Assembly (NCBI GenBank): GCA_050633825.1
Contig: JBOEHG010000014.1
Coordinates: 42,493-106,492, forward strand
Length of the DNA stretch: 64,000 nt
Source of the DNA: CANLBN01 sp050633825
GTDB lineage: Bacteria > Pseudomonadota > Gammaproteobacteria > Pseudomonadales > Cellvibrionaceae
Direction: 5' to 3'
The notes beneath the pieces were generated by a model. That model ran no database searches and had not been told where the DNA came from. It saw only the letters and a program-made list of their open reading frames with translations. Shown here one piece after another: positions 8,351 to 17,371 of this stretch. A program made the position numbers and the translations under genes. Every line of letters starts with the position of its first letter. Position 1 is the stretch's first letter.

Positions 8351-9277
8351 CTACAACGCTTTTTCAAGTTCAGGTAGTACATCAAATAAATCAGCTACAA
8401 GGCCATAATCAGCTACTTGAAAAATGGGCGCGTCTTCGTCTTTATTGATTGCAACAATAATTTTACTGTCTTTCATGCCGGCTAAATGCTGAATAGCACC
8501 CGAAATTCCCACCGCAATATACAGTTCAGGGGCAACTATTTTCCCTGTTTGGCCTACCTGCATATCATTGGGCACAAATCCAGCATCAACCGCAGCGCGA
8601 GACGCACCAATGGCTGCATCGAGTTTATCGGCAACAGCGTCCAATAGTTTGAAGTTTTCAGCATTTTGCAGGCCTCGCCCGCCAGAAATAACAACGCGAG
8701 CTGAGGTGAGTTCAGGGCGATCTGCTTGCGCTAGTTCTTCACTGACGAAAGAAGCAAGGCCTAAATCATGTACGGCGGAAACCGCTTCAATTTCAGCATT
8801 GCCATTGGCCTCTGCTGTATCAAATGCAGTGCTGCGAATGGTCAGCACTTTTTTCTCAGCTGTTGTGGTCACCGTTGCAATGGCGTTGCCTGCGTAAAAA
8901 GGGCGTTTAAAAGTATTGGCTGACTCGATTGTTATCACATCTGATATTTGTTCGACATTCAATAGGGCTGCGACTCTGGGAAGAATATTTTTCCCTGTTG
9001 TTGTGGCGGGTGCGATGATGGTGTCGTAATCACTTGCAAACTCATGAATTAATGCACTGGTATTTTCTGCCAGTAAATAATCGTACGCTGCATTATCAGC
9101 ATGTAATACTTTATCAATGCCTGATATTTTAGCGGCTTCTTCAGCTGCACTTTGGCAATTTAAACCGGCGACTAATATATGAATGGTATTGCCCAATTGT
9201 GTCGCTGCCGTTACGGTATTATAGGTCGCTGTAACAAGGGCAGAATTGGTGTGGTCAGCAATAATAAGAATACTCAT
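8351..9277 (-). CDS. etfA: Electron transfer flavoprotein alpha subunit (EtfA)
   Basis: FAD-carrying subunit of the soluble heterodimer that takes electrons from acyl-CoA dehydrogenases and passes them to ETF:quinone oxidoreductase. 308 residues, as expected. The C-terminal FAD domain is well conserved: ARVVISGGRGL, GASRAAVDAGFVPNDMQVGQTGK, PELYIAVGISGAIQHLAG and IVAINKDEDAPIFQVADYGLV. The N-terminal half is the nucleotide-binding-like domain. AGAGGAAA precedes the ATG at a good distance. It follows etfB by 89 nt on the same strand. FadE in this window may use it as its acceptor. Confidence 0.97.
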   Translation of the reverse strand: MSILIIADHTNSALVTATYNTVTAATQLGNTIHILVAGLNCQSAAEEAAKISGIDKVLHADNAAYDYLLAENTSALIHEFASDYDTIIAPATTTGKNILPRVAALLNVEQISDVITIESANTFKRPFYAGNAIATVTTTAEKKVLTIRSTAFDTAEANGNAEIEAVSAVHDLGLASFVSEELAQADRPELTSARVVISGGRGLQNAENFKLLDAVADKLDAAIGASRAAVDAGFVPNDMQVGQTGKIVAPELYIAVGISGAIQHLAGMKDSKIIVAINKDEDAPIFQVADYGLVADLFDVLPELEKAL

Positions 9278-9366
9278 TTATGTTTCCTCTGATTTGCTTG
9301 GGGCTATTGTTATGGCCATATTCTTTTACGATAGTTCTTTTCTATGTTTTCTATGACAGCATTTTT

Positions 9367-10125
9367 TTACGATAGCACTTTGGCTTCATTTTTTAATTTA
9401 TCAATCAGTTCGTCAACGCTGGATACTTTGATTCCCGCACTACGTGAAGGGGGTGGTTCTACTTTTTGTAAACTGACTTGCTGAGTCACTTCTGAGACTA
9501 AATCTATTGCGGGTATTTTTTCTAGAGGCTTCTTTTTTGCCTTCATAATATCAGGCAACTTGGCATAGCGAGGCTCATTAAGTCGAAGGTCTGTGGTAAT
9601 AACTGCTGGGAGTGATAGCGCCAGAGTTTGTAGGCCGCCATCTATTTCACGGGTGACATTCACTTTGTCATCAGCCAGTTCCACCTGAGAAGCAAAGGTC
9701 CCTTGAGATAAGCCGGCAAGCGCCGCTAGCATTTGACCGGTTTGATTGTTGTCACTATCTATTGATTGTTTACCTAAAATAATCAATCCAGGTTGCTCTT
9801 TTTCTACTATAGTATTGAGAAGCTTTGCAGCTTGTAGAGAGGATATTACTTCGTCAGATTCGAGTAATATCCCTCTGTCAGCACCGAGTGCCATTGCATA
9901 ACGCAATTGTTCTTCAGATTTGGCGCTTCCCATTGATACAACAATGACCTCTTCTGCCAGCCCTTTTTCTTTCAGGCGAATCGCTTCTTCAACGGCAATT
10001 TCACAGAAAGGGTTAATCGACATTTTTGTATTGGCTAGATCTACGTCTGAATTATCGGCTTTGATGCGAACCTTGACGTTGTAATCTACGACCCGTTTGA
10101 CCGCTACCAGAATCTTCATTGTCAT
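9367..10125 (-). CDS. etfB: Electron transfer flavoprotein beta subunit (EtfB)
   Basis: AMP-binding partner of EtfA; 252 residues, normal for the family. Recognisable segments are MKILVAVKRVVDYNVKVR, NPFCEIAVEEAIRLKE, YAMALGADRGILL, LIILGKQSIDSDNNQTGQM and the ETF-beta signature VTREIDGGLQ followed by ALPAVITTDLRLNEPRYA-like sequence. GAGG sits 5 nt before the ATG at 10125; a second ATG two codons later is possible. It is the first gene of the etfB-etfA pair; the 200-bp gap to the divergent SNase gene must hold promoters for both. Confidence 0.97.
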   Translation of the reverse strand: MTMKILVAVKRVVDYNVKVRIKADNSDVDLANTKMSINPFCEIAVEEAIRLKEKGLAEEVIVVSMGSAKSEEQLRYAMALGADRGILLESDEVISSLQAAKLLNTIVEKEQPGLIILGKQSIDSDNNQTGQMLAALAGLSQGTFASQVELADDKVNVTREIDGGLQTLALSLPAVITTDLRLNEPRYAKLPDIMKAKKKPLEKIPAIDLVSEVTQQVSLQKVEPPPSRSAGIKVSSVDELIDKLKNEAKVLS

Positions 10126-10324
10126 TATTTCCTCGTGCTTATCGATAGGTTGTTGATCATTATAGGAAATTTTTTAAGTGTGCGCTTACTTGTTTTATCG
10201 TAGAGCGATATAGGGACGTTCTGAATAAGCCCTTCTAGCTTACATTAGCTATTACTAGTGAGTTTATTCTTATCGTAAATCTGAAACAATACTTTGCTAG
10301 CGTGATCCACCCTTTTGAATATTT

Positions 10325-11311
10325 ATGCTTCGAGCAATGGAGGCCTCCATGTCTGGGACATCGTTAACTGTTAAAGTCGATAGAGTAGTAGATGGTGATA
10401 CTGTTCGTGTATTTCTTGACCCAAATGATGAAAAAAGTCAAAGCCTAAGAGTCTTGGCGCTTGATACAGAAGAAGTCTTTGCTGGCTCAAAGCCGGTGAC
10501 GCCATTGGGTAAAAAAGCATCTGAACGCGCCAAAGCGCTAATTAAGACCGGCGATACGATTAAATTGATTCTACCGGGTAATGAGGCATTAGATGAAGCC
10601 CTTGTAAAATATCGCGGTAACTTTGGTCGTCTACTGGTGTATATAGAACTTGAAGACGGTACTGATTTTCAAGAGATCATGATTGAGGAAGGTTTAAGTC
10701 CTTATTTTATGAAATATGGCTTCGCTCACTTTGCTGCTCGCCACCAACGTTATATTGCTGCAGAACGTAGAGCGCAAAGTATGCAAGCGGGCATATGGGA
10801 CCAGTTAGTCAATAACGGGTCTGAAATAAGAAATTATGCTGCGCTGGCGACATGGTGGGACTTGCGCGCACGCATTATTGAAGGCTACCGTGAAATTAAG
10901 CGGAGAGCACCCGAAGCTAATTTGTTTAATACTCGCTTGGATTATGAGCGCTTGGTTGAAATTGCTAAAGCAGGTCAAGAAACCACTGTTTTTATGGAGC
11001 TGCGTAATTTTAGACCGACCTCTGGGGACCATATTTTGTTTCAAACGGGTTCATTGAGTCAGCCTTATCAATTGTTTATTCCCAACGGCAATAGCGGTGG
11101 GGGTGATGATGTAATGAAGTTGTTACTGAATCGCTATGTGGCCGAAGGGGAAAGTAAACCTAGGCGTTCCTATGCGTATGTGACAGGACCAACGAAAATG
11201 TTTCCCGATAGTGAAAATGGTCGCCCACAGATTATTGTTACGGACCCTGCTCAAATTACAGATTGGCCTGGTAGCGCTTTGGAGAGAGCAATATCGGTGG
11301 TAACGCCATAA
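10325..11311 (+). CDS. Staphylococcal-nuclease-like (SNase) protein
   Basis: 328 residues. Residues about 13-155 form an SNase/thermonuclease OB-fold: VKVDRVVDGDTVRVFLD, LRVLALDTEE, a lysine-rich helix (GKKASERAKALIKTGDTIKL), NFGRLLVYIELEDG, and FQEIMIEEGLSPYFMKYG. The Asp in DGDT, a Glu after LALDT and the Arg in GRLL correspond to conserved positions. There is no signal peptide, unlike secreted nucleases, so it is predicted to be cytoplasmic. The C-terminal half (residues 165-328, FMELRNFRPTSGDHILFQTG to AYVTGPTKMFPD) looks like a second beta-rich, possibly OB-type, nucleic-acid-binding domain. ATGs at 10340 and 10349 are alternative starts. Function inferred from the fold only. Confidence 0.75.
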   Translation: MLRAMEASMSGTSLTVKVDRVVDGDTVRVFLDPNDEKSQSLRVLALDTEEVFAGSKPVTPLGKKASERAKALIKTGDTIKLILPGNEALDEALVKYRGNFGRLLVYIELEDGTDFQEIMIEEGLSPYFMKYGFAHFAARHQRYIAAERRAQSMQAGIWDQLVNNGSEIRNYAALATWWDLRARIIEGYREIKRRAPEANLFNTRLDYERLVEIAKAGQETTVFMELRNFRPTSGDHILFQTGSLSQPYQLFIPNGNSGGGDDVMKLLLNRYVAEGESKPRRSYAYVTGPTKMFPDSENGRPQIIVTDPAQITDWPGSALERAISVVTP

Positions 11312-11322
11312 TTATTAATACG

Positions 11323-14300
11323 TTATTTTTCGATAGTGTAGATAAGGTCACCGCCGCTGGATTCAGCGGAGGTTTCTGAAATCAATTTCCAGTTACGACC
11401 AAGCGAATATTCCAGTGAGAGTACGTTCACCGGTTTAAACAATCCAATGCCGTAACTCACATAGAGGTCTGGAGAGAGGTATTTCCCAAGAACGAGTTCG
11501 GCTAAGTCATTATCACTGGCTGCACCAGCTTCATCTGAACCACTTTTTATTCTGACAGTATCTAAATTAAGCGAGTCGCCAAAGCGGTTCAGTAAAGAAT
11601 CTCCTTTGTTTAAACTCATTGAAAGCAACAGTTGATTGATCGCGTTACCTTCACCTTCTGAAGATTGTTCCAAAGGGCGGCCCAGCATCAGCCACGATAG
11701 TTGTTCTGACTGAGTCATGGAAGGTTCAGAAAATACCGTTAATTCGGGTTGGGCAATATTGCCCCTCGCGTATACGCCTACAGTAATACCTTCAGCGGGG
11801 CGACGTACCGCTTTAACATCGACGCCCGGTTTGCTTATTGGCCCACCGGCAAAGAGAATGGCCCCTTTTTCTATGACAAGCCCTTGTCCGAAGGCTCGGT
11901 ATTCTCCATTAATGATATTGATTTCACCGTTACCTAATGAGGCTCCTTCTGCTTCTTTTATCACCTGTAGATTGCCAGTGGCTCTACCTTTAAAGCCAAA
12001 GCCATCGATATTCACGTTGTCACCTAAGGCTAAGGTAATATCGCTAATCACTTTTTGCTTTAGTGTGTTTGTCTTTTGCGGTGCCTCGTCATCAACGATG
12101 ATTTGATCATCAGAAGTGGTGACAACGGATGCGGGCACTTTTTTGGGGGTAATGCTCGCTTTAGGGATTGTTAATTTACCTTTAATATCGATTATTTCAT
12201 CATTGGTATTAATCGTTATATCGGGAGAGATAAATAAGCTTGCTTCCTCTGTTGCAAATAACTGCGCATCTTTACCTTTTATCACTAAATTAATATGAGG
12301 TGTTTTTGGTTTTAAATCTGCGGAGCCTTTAATGTTTAAAGAACCCCCGCCTGACATAAGGGAAAGTTGATAGAGAATGCCTTGTTGTTGATTGCCGGAT
12401 AACTCTAAGGCGATATTTTCTAAAAAAATGCCTGGGCTACTTAAGCGTACTTGCCCTTCGTTCATTAATAAGCTTCCATCTATAAGCGGCTTATCAATGG
12501 AGCCATTAAATTGCCATTCACCAGACAATTGACCTTTAAGGTCGCTTGCATCAGGAATAAACGGTGTGAAAGGCCTTAGGTTATTTAATGCTAAACCAAT
12601 TTCTCCTACGAGAGGCCGTTGCTTGAAAGACTTATTATTATCTTTTATAGCGATAGATCCATAAATACCCCGTTGCTTTTCCAGTGGAAATGAGACTGAA
12701 GCGTTTAAACCATTTTTATCATTATTGATAACGACTTTGCCGGGCTCGACGCTGATAGATTGACTCAGTGGTTTATTTTTTGTTGGTGGCTGCCAGTTAA
12801 ATTGGCCCGCAGTAGTATCGATAACGATATTTGCTTTTAATTGTTGTGTTGATGAAATCAGTGAACCTTCACCATTAATGACACTCGTTTGCCATTCAAG
12901 GTCTTCAGGCAGTAACGGAGAAAAATACTCTGTGGGCAAGTTATTAATGGTAAAGTCTGATTGAATAGTGTTATTTTGCTTGGCACCACTTAAGCAGATG
13001 ATGCCTTCCTTCTTGGAATTTCCATTATTGATCTTTTCAGTAATTTCAGTGTCCCAGCAATTTTTTTCAATATATTGCTTGTTGATGGTAATGCCGCCAG
13101 AAGCTGTTTTCTGTAGCTTCCATGGCGCTAAATCAGTAAGGGCTATTGTGGCATCGGATAAAGAAAATAACCATTCAGGCTCTTGCTTGTTAAGTATAAA
13201 GCGCCCCGATGTTTTGGTGTTGATCTTAAGGTCATTACTTTGGGCGCTAATATTTAACTGATGGTCTTGACGGAATCCGCTTCCGCTAATATCAACAGAT
13301 TGTACCTGAGTGTTTTCGAGCGTCATATTGCTCAGATTAATGCTTAATGTAGATGGTGTTGTTTTAGCTGAGACTTTTTTTGATGACTCTTTTGATATTT
13401 TTTGTGAGAGTAATCTAGGCGTTTCTGTCCAATCAATATTAGTTTCAACAGTTACTTGTTCTATTTTGATTTTATCGAATTGAATAGATGAACCTTTTAA
13501 ATTCATATCAAGCGAAGTGTCAAGTAGAGCAGGGCTGGTTATATCACTATTAATAGTTCCTTGGGTATATAGGCTACCGCTTAATTTAGGCAAAAATTCT
13601 GTAAGATTTTTGCTGGTAACTGACCATTGTGCGGAGACATCTTGATTATTGTTGAATTTTCCTTGAACAGATAGTTTACTTTTTCCTGATGTCAATTCTA
13701 AGGATTTAATGTTAATAATGTCTTCACCATAAAACGCCTCTGTTTCTAGTGATAGAGGGTAATCGCGTAAAGTGCCGGACGCATTGATTAGGCTGGTGAT
13801 AATTGGTTTGTTTTGTTTGCCTGTTTTTATAATGGTGTTAAAGTCAATTTCCCCGGGCCAGTCGGGTAAAATAAAACCCGGGTTAATGTCTTCCCCTAAT
13901 AAGTTAAGGTTCACGGAGACTGTAGGTTGATATATAAACTCGCCTTTACCTTTTATCAACCCAAGAGGACTATTTAACGATAGGGTATTAATGTTGACTC
14001 CATTTAAATTGCCATTACCGATAATATTCAATTTTCCTTTTATGCTTTTTCCAATATCTTTTTTATTGTCGGCTATGAGGGGTGGCGTATCTATACGGGA
14101 ATTTATTTCGAAGTTATAACTGTTAGCACTGCCTTTAATGGAGACTGTTCCTTCGGGTATATCTATCGATGCGGCTGTAGCGGGTAAAGTGCGTAATAGC
14201 GGCCAAGATAAATTTTGCCAATTAGCATTTATAGTAATTGCTGGTGCGCTTTCATTTGTTTTTATATTGCCTTTAAAGTCAATGGTTTTATTTTTTAATG

Positions 14301-15345
14301 TATTTATTGACTCGTTGACGGTTACGGAGCCGCTGAGATCTAGTTGTTTATCTGCCCATTGGGCATCATTCTTAATGGTGAGCTTATTTAAAGGATCAAT
14401 ATCGATATCAAACGAAGTTACAGCGTTAAGATTGTCTAAGTTTACATTTATGTCACTCTTGCCACTAATAGTGTAGCTTGGCCACTCACTATTGATTTTA
14501 TTGAGAGTGATATTGTTGATGAAAATAGTGCCGGTGGCGTCTATTTTTTTGAGAATGTTTTGTAATGATAATTTAATAGAAGATTGATAGGGTGTTTCTA
14601 AATTAGAATTGATCTGTAAGTTTTCAAGTTGTCCTGTGAGCGTTGTTTCTCCCATAAGTGGAGCAAGGTTGTTATTGAGTAAAGACCACTTAAGTTTGCT
14701 GTCAAACATTTTGCTGTTGACGGTATATAGTTGAAAATAGCCATTCAGATTGCCTTTATCGCTGTCAATAGCAATGGATTGGATATTGAGCCCGCTACGA
14801 TCAAAGATCCCCTGAGTAGAAAAATGATTTAATTGTAGTGTGGATGGAGGTGATTCCGTTTTGTAACCTTGATAATAATGTGCCTTGTTTATATTGATAT
14901 TGTTAAATACTATTGCGATGGGTAATTTAAGTTGATCAATAAGGTCATTCGGCAATAACTTCTTTTCTTTTTCATTAATCGCTTCTTGATTAGATGGCTT
15001 AGGTGTAGGGACTTGATAAATATTAATATTGGATATGTTGAGTAAATCAATATTTAATGTTGCTTTAAAGAGAGATGACAGCGTCCAGTCCATAGTTAGC
15101 TGCTCAATGGAAATGTCAATTGCATCATCATCATTATAGGTAATGTTTTTTATACTTATTGGTCCAATAAGCTTTCCATCAAGATCGCCAATGGAAAGGG
15201 CCGGTAGAGCGTTTTGTAGTTGCCTGTTTAGCCACTGTAGACCAGAATGACTTGATGTTAGCCATGTGAAGCCAAGTAAACTTATTAAAAGAATAATGAG
15301 TAGCGTTACGAGTAAATATTTTAAGTACCGTGATAAAAGAATCAT
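11323..15345 (-). CDS. tamB: TamB, inner-membrane component of the TAM system
   Basis: Very long periplasm-spanning protein (1340 residues) with one N-terminal membrane anchor (YLLVTLLIILLISLLGFTWL) followed by a repetitive beta-rich body and the C-terminal DUF490/TamB domain (about residues 1000-1340, including GEINIINGEYRAFGQGLVIEKG and YARGNIAQPELTVFSEPSMTQ-like sequence). In the family it forms a hydrophobic groove between the membranes and partners TamA in outer-membrane protein assembly and phospholipid transport. The ATG overlaps the tamA stop by 4 nt, so the two are translationally coupled. The Lys- and Asn-rich composition is stronger than in E. coli and follows the AT-rich genome. 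Confidence 0.93.
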   Translation of the reverse strand: MILLSRYLKYLLVTLLIILLISLLGFTWLTSSHSGLQWLNRQLQNALPALSIGDLDGKLIGPISIKNITYNDDDAIDISIEQLTMDWTLSSLFKATLNIDLLNISNINIYQVPTPKPSNQEAINEKEKKLLPNDLIDQLKLPIAIVFNNININKAHYYQGYKTESPPSTLQLNHFSTQGIFDRSGLNIQSIAIDSDKGNLNGYFQLYTVNSKMFDSKLKWSLLNNNLAPLMGETTLTGQLENLQINSNLETPYQSSIKLSLQNILKKIDATGTIFINNITLNKINSEWPSYTISGKSDINVNLDNLNAVTSFDIDIDPLNKLTIKNDAQWADKQLDLSGSVTVNESINTLKNKTIDFKGNIKTNESAPAITINANWQNLSWPLLRTLPATAASIDIPEGTVSIKGSANSYNFEINSRIDTPPLIADNKKDIGKSIKGKLNIIGNGNLNGVNINTLSLNSPLGLIKGKGEFIYQPTVSVNLNLLGEDINPGFILPDWPGEIDFNTIIKTGKQNKPIITSLINASGTLRDYPLSLETEAFYGEDIINIKSLELTSGKSKLSVQGKFNNNQDVSAQWSVTSKNLTEFLPKLSGSLYTQGTINSDITSPALLDTSLDMNLKGSSIQFDKIKIEQVTVETNIDWTETPRLLSQKISKESSKKVSAKTTPSTLSINLSNMTLENTQVQSVDISGSGFRQDHQLNISAQSNDLKINTKTSGRFILNKQEPEWLFSLSDATIALTDLAPWKLQKTASGGITINKQYIEKNCWDTEITEKINNGNSKKEGIICLSGAKQNNTIQSDFTINNLPTEYFSPLLPEDLEWQTSVINGEGSLISSTQQLKANIVIDTTAGQFNWQPPTKNKPLSQSISVEPGKVVINNDKNGLNASVSFPLEKQRGIYGSIAIKDNNKSFKQRPLVGEIGLALNNLRPFTPFIPDASDLKGQLSGEWQFNGSIDKPLIDGSLLMNEGQVRLSSPGIFLENIALELSGNQQQGILYQLSLMSGGGSLNIKGSADLKPKTPHINLVIKGKDAQLFATEEASLFISPDITINTNDEIIDIKGKLTIPKASITPKKVPASVVTTSDDQIIVDDEAPQKTNTLKQKVISDITLALGDNVNIDGFGFKGRATGNLQVIKEAEGASLGNGEINIINGEYRAFGQGLVIEKGAILFAGGPISKPGVDVKAVRRPAEGITVGVYARGNIAQPELTVFSEPSMTQSEQLSWLMLGRPLEQSSEGEGNAINQLLLSMSLNKGDSLLNRFGDSLNLDTVRIKSGSDEAGAASDNDLAELVLGKYLSPDLYVSYGIGLFKPVNVLSLEYSLGRNWKLISETSAESSGGDLIYTIEK

Positions 15346-17102
15346 AGGTCTGGGCCTATGCTGATATGCAAGCGAACATTCTCATCAGGGTCGTCAAATG
15401 GGTGCGCAAGATCTACTCTAATCATACCAATGGGTGATTTATAGCGAAACCCAAGACCTGCTGCTGTTTTTAACGAGAAGTCGCGACTATTGGCTGCATC
15501 ACCGATATCATAAAACAGAGCAGCACCATAATTTCCGTAAAAAAGATAGTCTATTTCGATACTGCTGGTGAAGAGGTATTGACCACCAATGTTATTGCCT
15601 TGGCTATTTTCTTCGCCGATATCTTTATAACCATAGCCGCGTACAGACTGAGAGCCCCCTGTAAAAAAACGTTGCGAAGGTGGCAGCTCATCAAAATCGT
15701 CAGTGCTTATATTGCCGAATTCGATACGACTTAAAAAACGGCCGCTATCACCAAGAGGAATAATTGATTTGGCGCTTAGATAAAGGTATAAAAAAGTCTC
15801 CTCTGATAATAAATCATCGGAGCTACCATGAAGATCAGCTGAAAAGCTATAACCTCTTCGTGAGAACAGTGTGTTATCGGCTTTTTTACGGCTGTACTTT
15901 ATTCCAGGTATTAATAATACCGATGTTTGATCGGCTTCGTCATCAAATGAAAAATCCTCTTGGATAAGGTCGAGTGATATTTGCCTGCGTCCACCCCAGC
16001 GATTTTGATTTAAACTAGTGCCAATTTTATATTGTATAGATTCCGTATCGTTAATTGCTTGTTGATCGCCAGTAGCAGAGAAATCTAATGACTCTGTATA
16101 AATATCACCAATGGGAATAATATATTTTGCGCTTAAATTATTTTCTACTGGCGATACTCGCAAGCTATATTGTAAGTTATGCCCTCGTCGGTTGACTCGT
16201 CGATTTAATACGCTAATACCTGCACGAGGCCCGGTATCGGTTCCATAGCCAATACTAGTTGAGTACTTTAATTTTTTTGATGGTTTTGCTGTAATAACAA
16301 CAGGGATGCGTTGATTAACGGTTTTTTCCCTTTGAACATCAATATCAATATGGCTGAAGTAACCACTATCAGTTAACCTAAGCTGTAAATTTAATAATCG
16401 ATTGGTATTAAACGGTGTGTTTGTGTCTATCGTGATAAACTTTTCGATAAGCTTATCATTGATGTTGTTTTGTTTTATGTCTATCTCGCCGAAAAAATAT
16501 TTTTCTCCAGTGTTTAGCTCTAATAGGATATCGGCTTGATGTTGTTTGATATCAACACGAAGTTCACTTTTTTGATAGCTTACGTCCAGATAACCGACTT
16601 CGTATAAGGCATCAAATAATTGTTGTTTATATTGAGAGTATTGTGTGTGATTCAATGTGTCGCCGATAGCCATTGGCCGTGATGAAAGCAGACTTTCTAC
16701 GTTTTTTTCATTTTTACCCGGTCCATTAACTCTTGTTGCAATATTATTGATGCGTGTGACGGGGCCGGCCTGAATATTATAGCGAGCTGTCCATTGATCA
16801 TTGTTATTGGTTAATGTCGCTTCTATTGTTGGTTCGTAGAAACCAAAGGGCCGAAGTGCTTGCGCGATTTGCTTTTCTGCTTTTTTATGAAGAGTCAGAA
16901 TGGTGCGATTGGGCATGGCCGTATTGCTTAATTCTTTACTTTTTTGAATAATGGAGAGTGACTGACGGACATTGTTCAGTTCAGGTGCAGTAATCCCCTC
17001 AAGGTTGATTTTTAGGTTTGTGGCGCTGTAAGTTGGGCTGGCATAGCCGATGATGAGGGCAAATAGCAAATACAAGCTTGAATGATGATAAACAAATTTC
17101 AT
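15342..17102 (-). CDS. tamA: TamA, Omp85-family outer-membrane protein
   Basis: 586 residues with an N-terminal signal peptide (YLLFALIIGYASPTYSA). Three POTRA-like domains follow (for example ITRINNIATRV and YFFGEIDIKQNNI), then a 16-strand Omp85 barrel. The lid-lock-type motif of the family is present as FFTGGSQSVRGYGYKDIG (RGY), and MIRVDLAHPFDDP comes before the last strand. It is the first gene of tamA-tamB. The upstream region contains four imperfect 15-bp repeats. It is divergent from ffh. Confidence 0.94.
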   Translation of the reverse strand: MKFVYHHSSLYLLFALIIGYASPTYSATNLKINLEGITAPELNNVRQSLSIIQKSKELSNTAMPNRTILTLHKKAEKQIAQALRPFGFYEPTIEATLTNNNDQWTARYNIQAGPVTRINNIATRVNGPGKNEKNVESLLSSRPMAIGDTLNHTQYSQYKQQLFDALYEVGYLDVSYQKSELRVDIKQHQADILLELNTGEKYFFGEIDIKQNNINDKLIEKFITIDTNTPFNTNRLLNLQLRLTDSGYFSHIDIDVQREKTVNQRIPVVITAKPSKKLKYSTSIGYGTDTGPRAGISVLNRRVNRRGHNLQYSLRVSPVENNLSAKYIIPIGDIYTESLDFSATGDQQAINDTESIQYKIGTSLNQNRWGGRRQISLDLIQEDFSFDDEADQTSVLLIPGIKYSRKKADNTLFSRRGYSFSADLHGSSDDLLSEETFLYLYLSAKSIIPLGDSGRFLSRIEFGNISTDDFDELPPSQRFFTGGSQSVRGYGYKDIGEENSQGNNIGGQYLFTSSIEIDYLFYGNYGAALFYDIGDAANSRDFSLKTAAGLGFRYKSPIGMIRVDLAHPFDDPDENVRLHISIGPDL

Positions 17103-17135
17103 TGGTGTTGCTTATAGCTCTTGTACTGAGGGCAT

Positions 17136-17195
17136 TATCGTTATAGTTACTATTTATATAGTTGCTATCTATGTAGGCGCTATCTATATGGGCGT
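17136..17195. repeat. Imperfect 15-bp tandem repeat, four units
   Basis: Units TATCGTTATAGTTAC, TATTTATATAGTTGC, TATCTATGTAGGCGC and TATCTATATGGGCGT follow one another without gaps, 34 bp upstream of the tamA ATG on the minus strand. A decayed fifth unit may follow. Position suggests the tamA 5' UTR or promoter. Confidence 0.7.
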
Positions 17196-17371
17196 TATAT
17201 AGTTGTAGATGCTATTTACTTAGAATATCCGGTTGCTCAAGGTGTCTCACTTGGCCAGCGATCTATTTAGCATATACGGTCGGTATATCGACTCTATTCT
17301 TGGCCTGCCATCTTATCATCTGTATACTGCTGCCACTAATATCATTTCCCCATTGTTTATACTAATTTACC

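Noticed and set aside
11717..12106. 129-codon plus-strand frame inside tamB
   Set aside because: Antisense to TamB, whose C-terminal domain is well conserved there; composition is artefactual.
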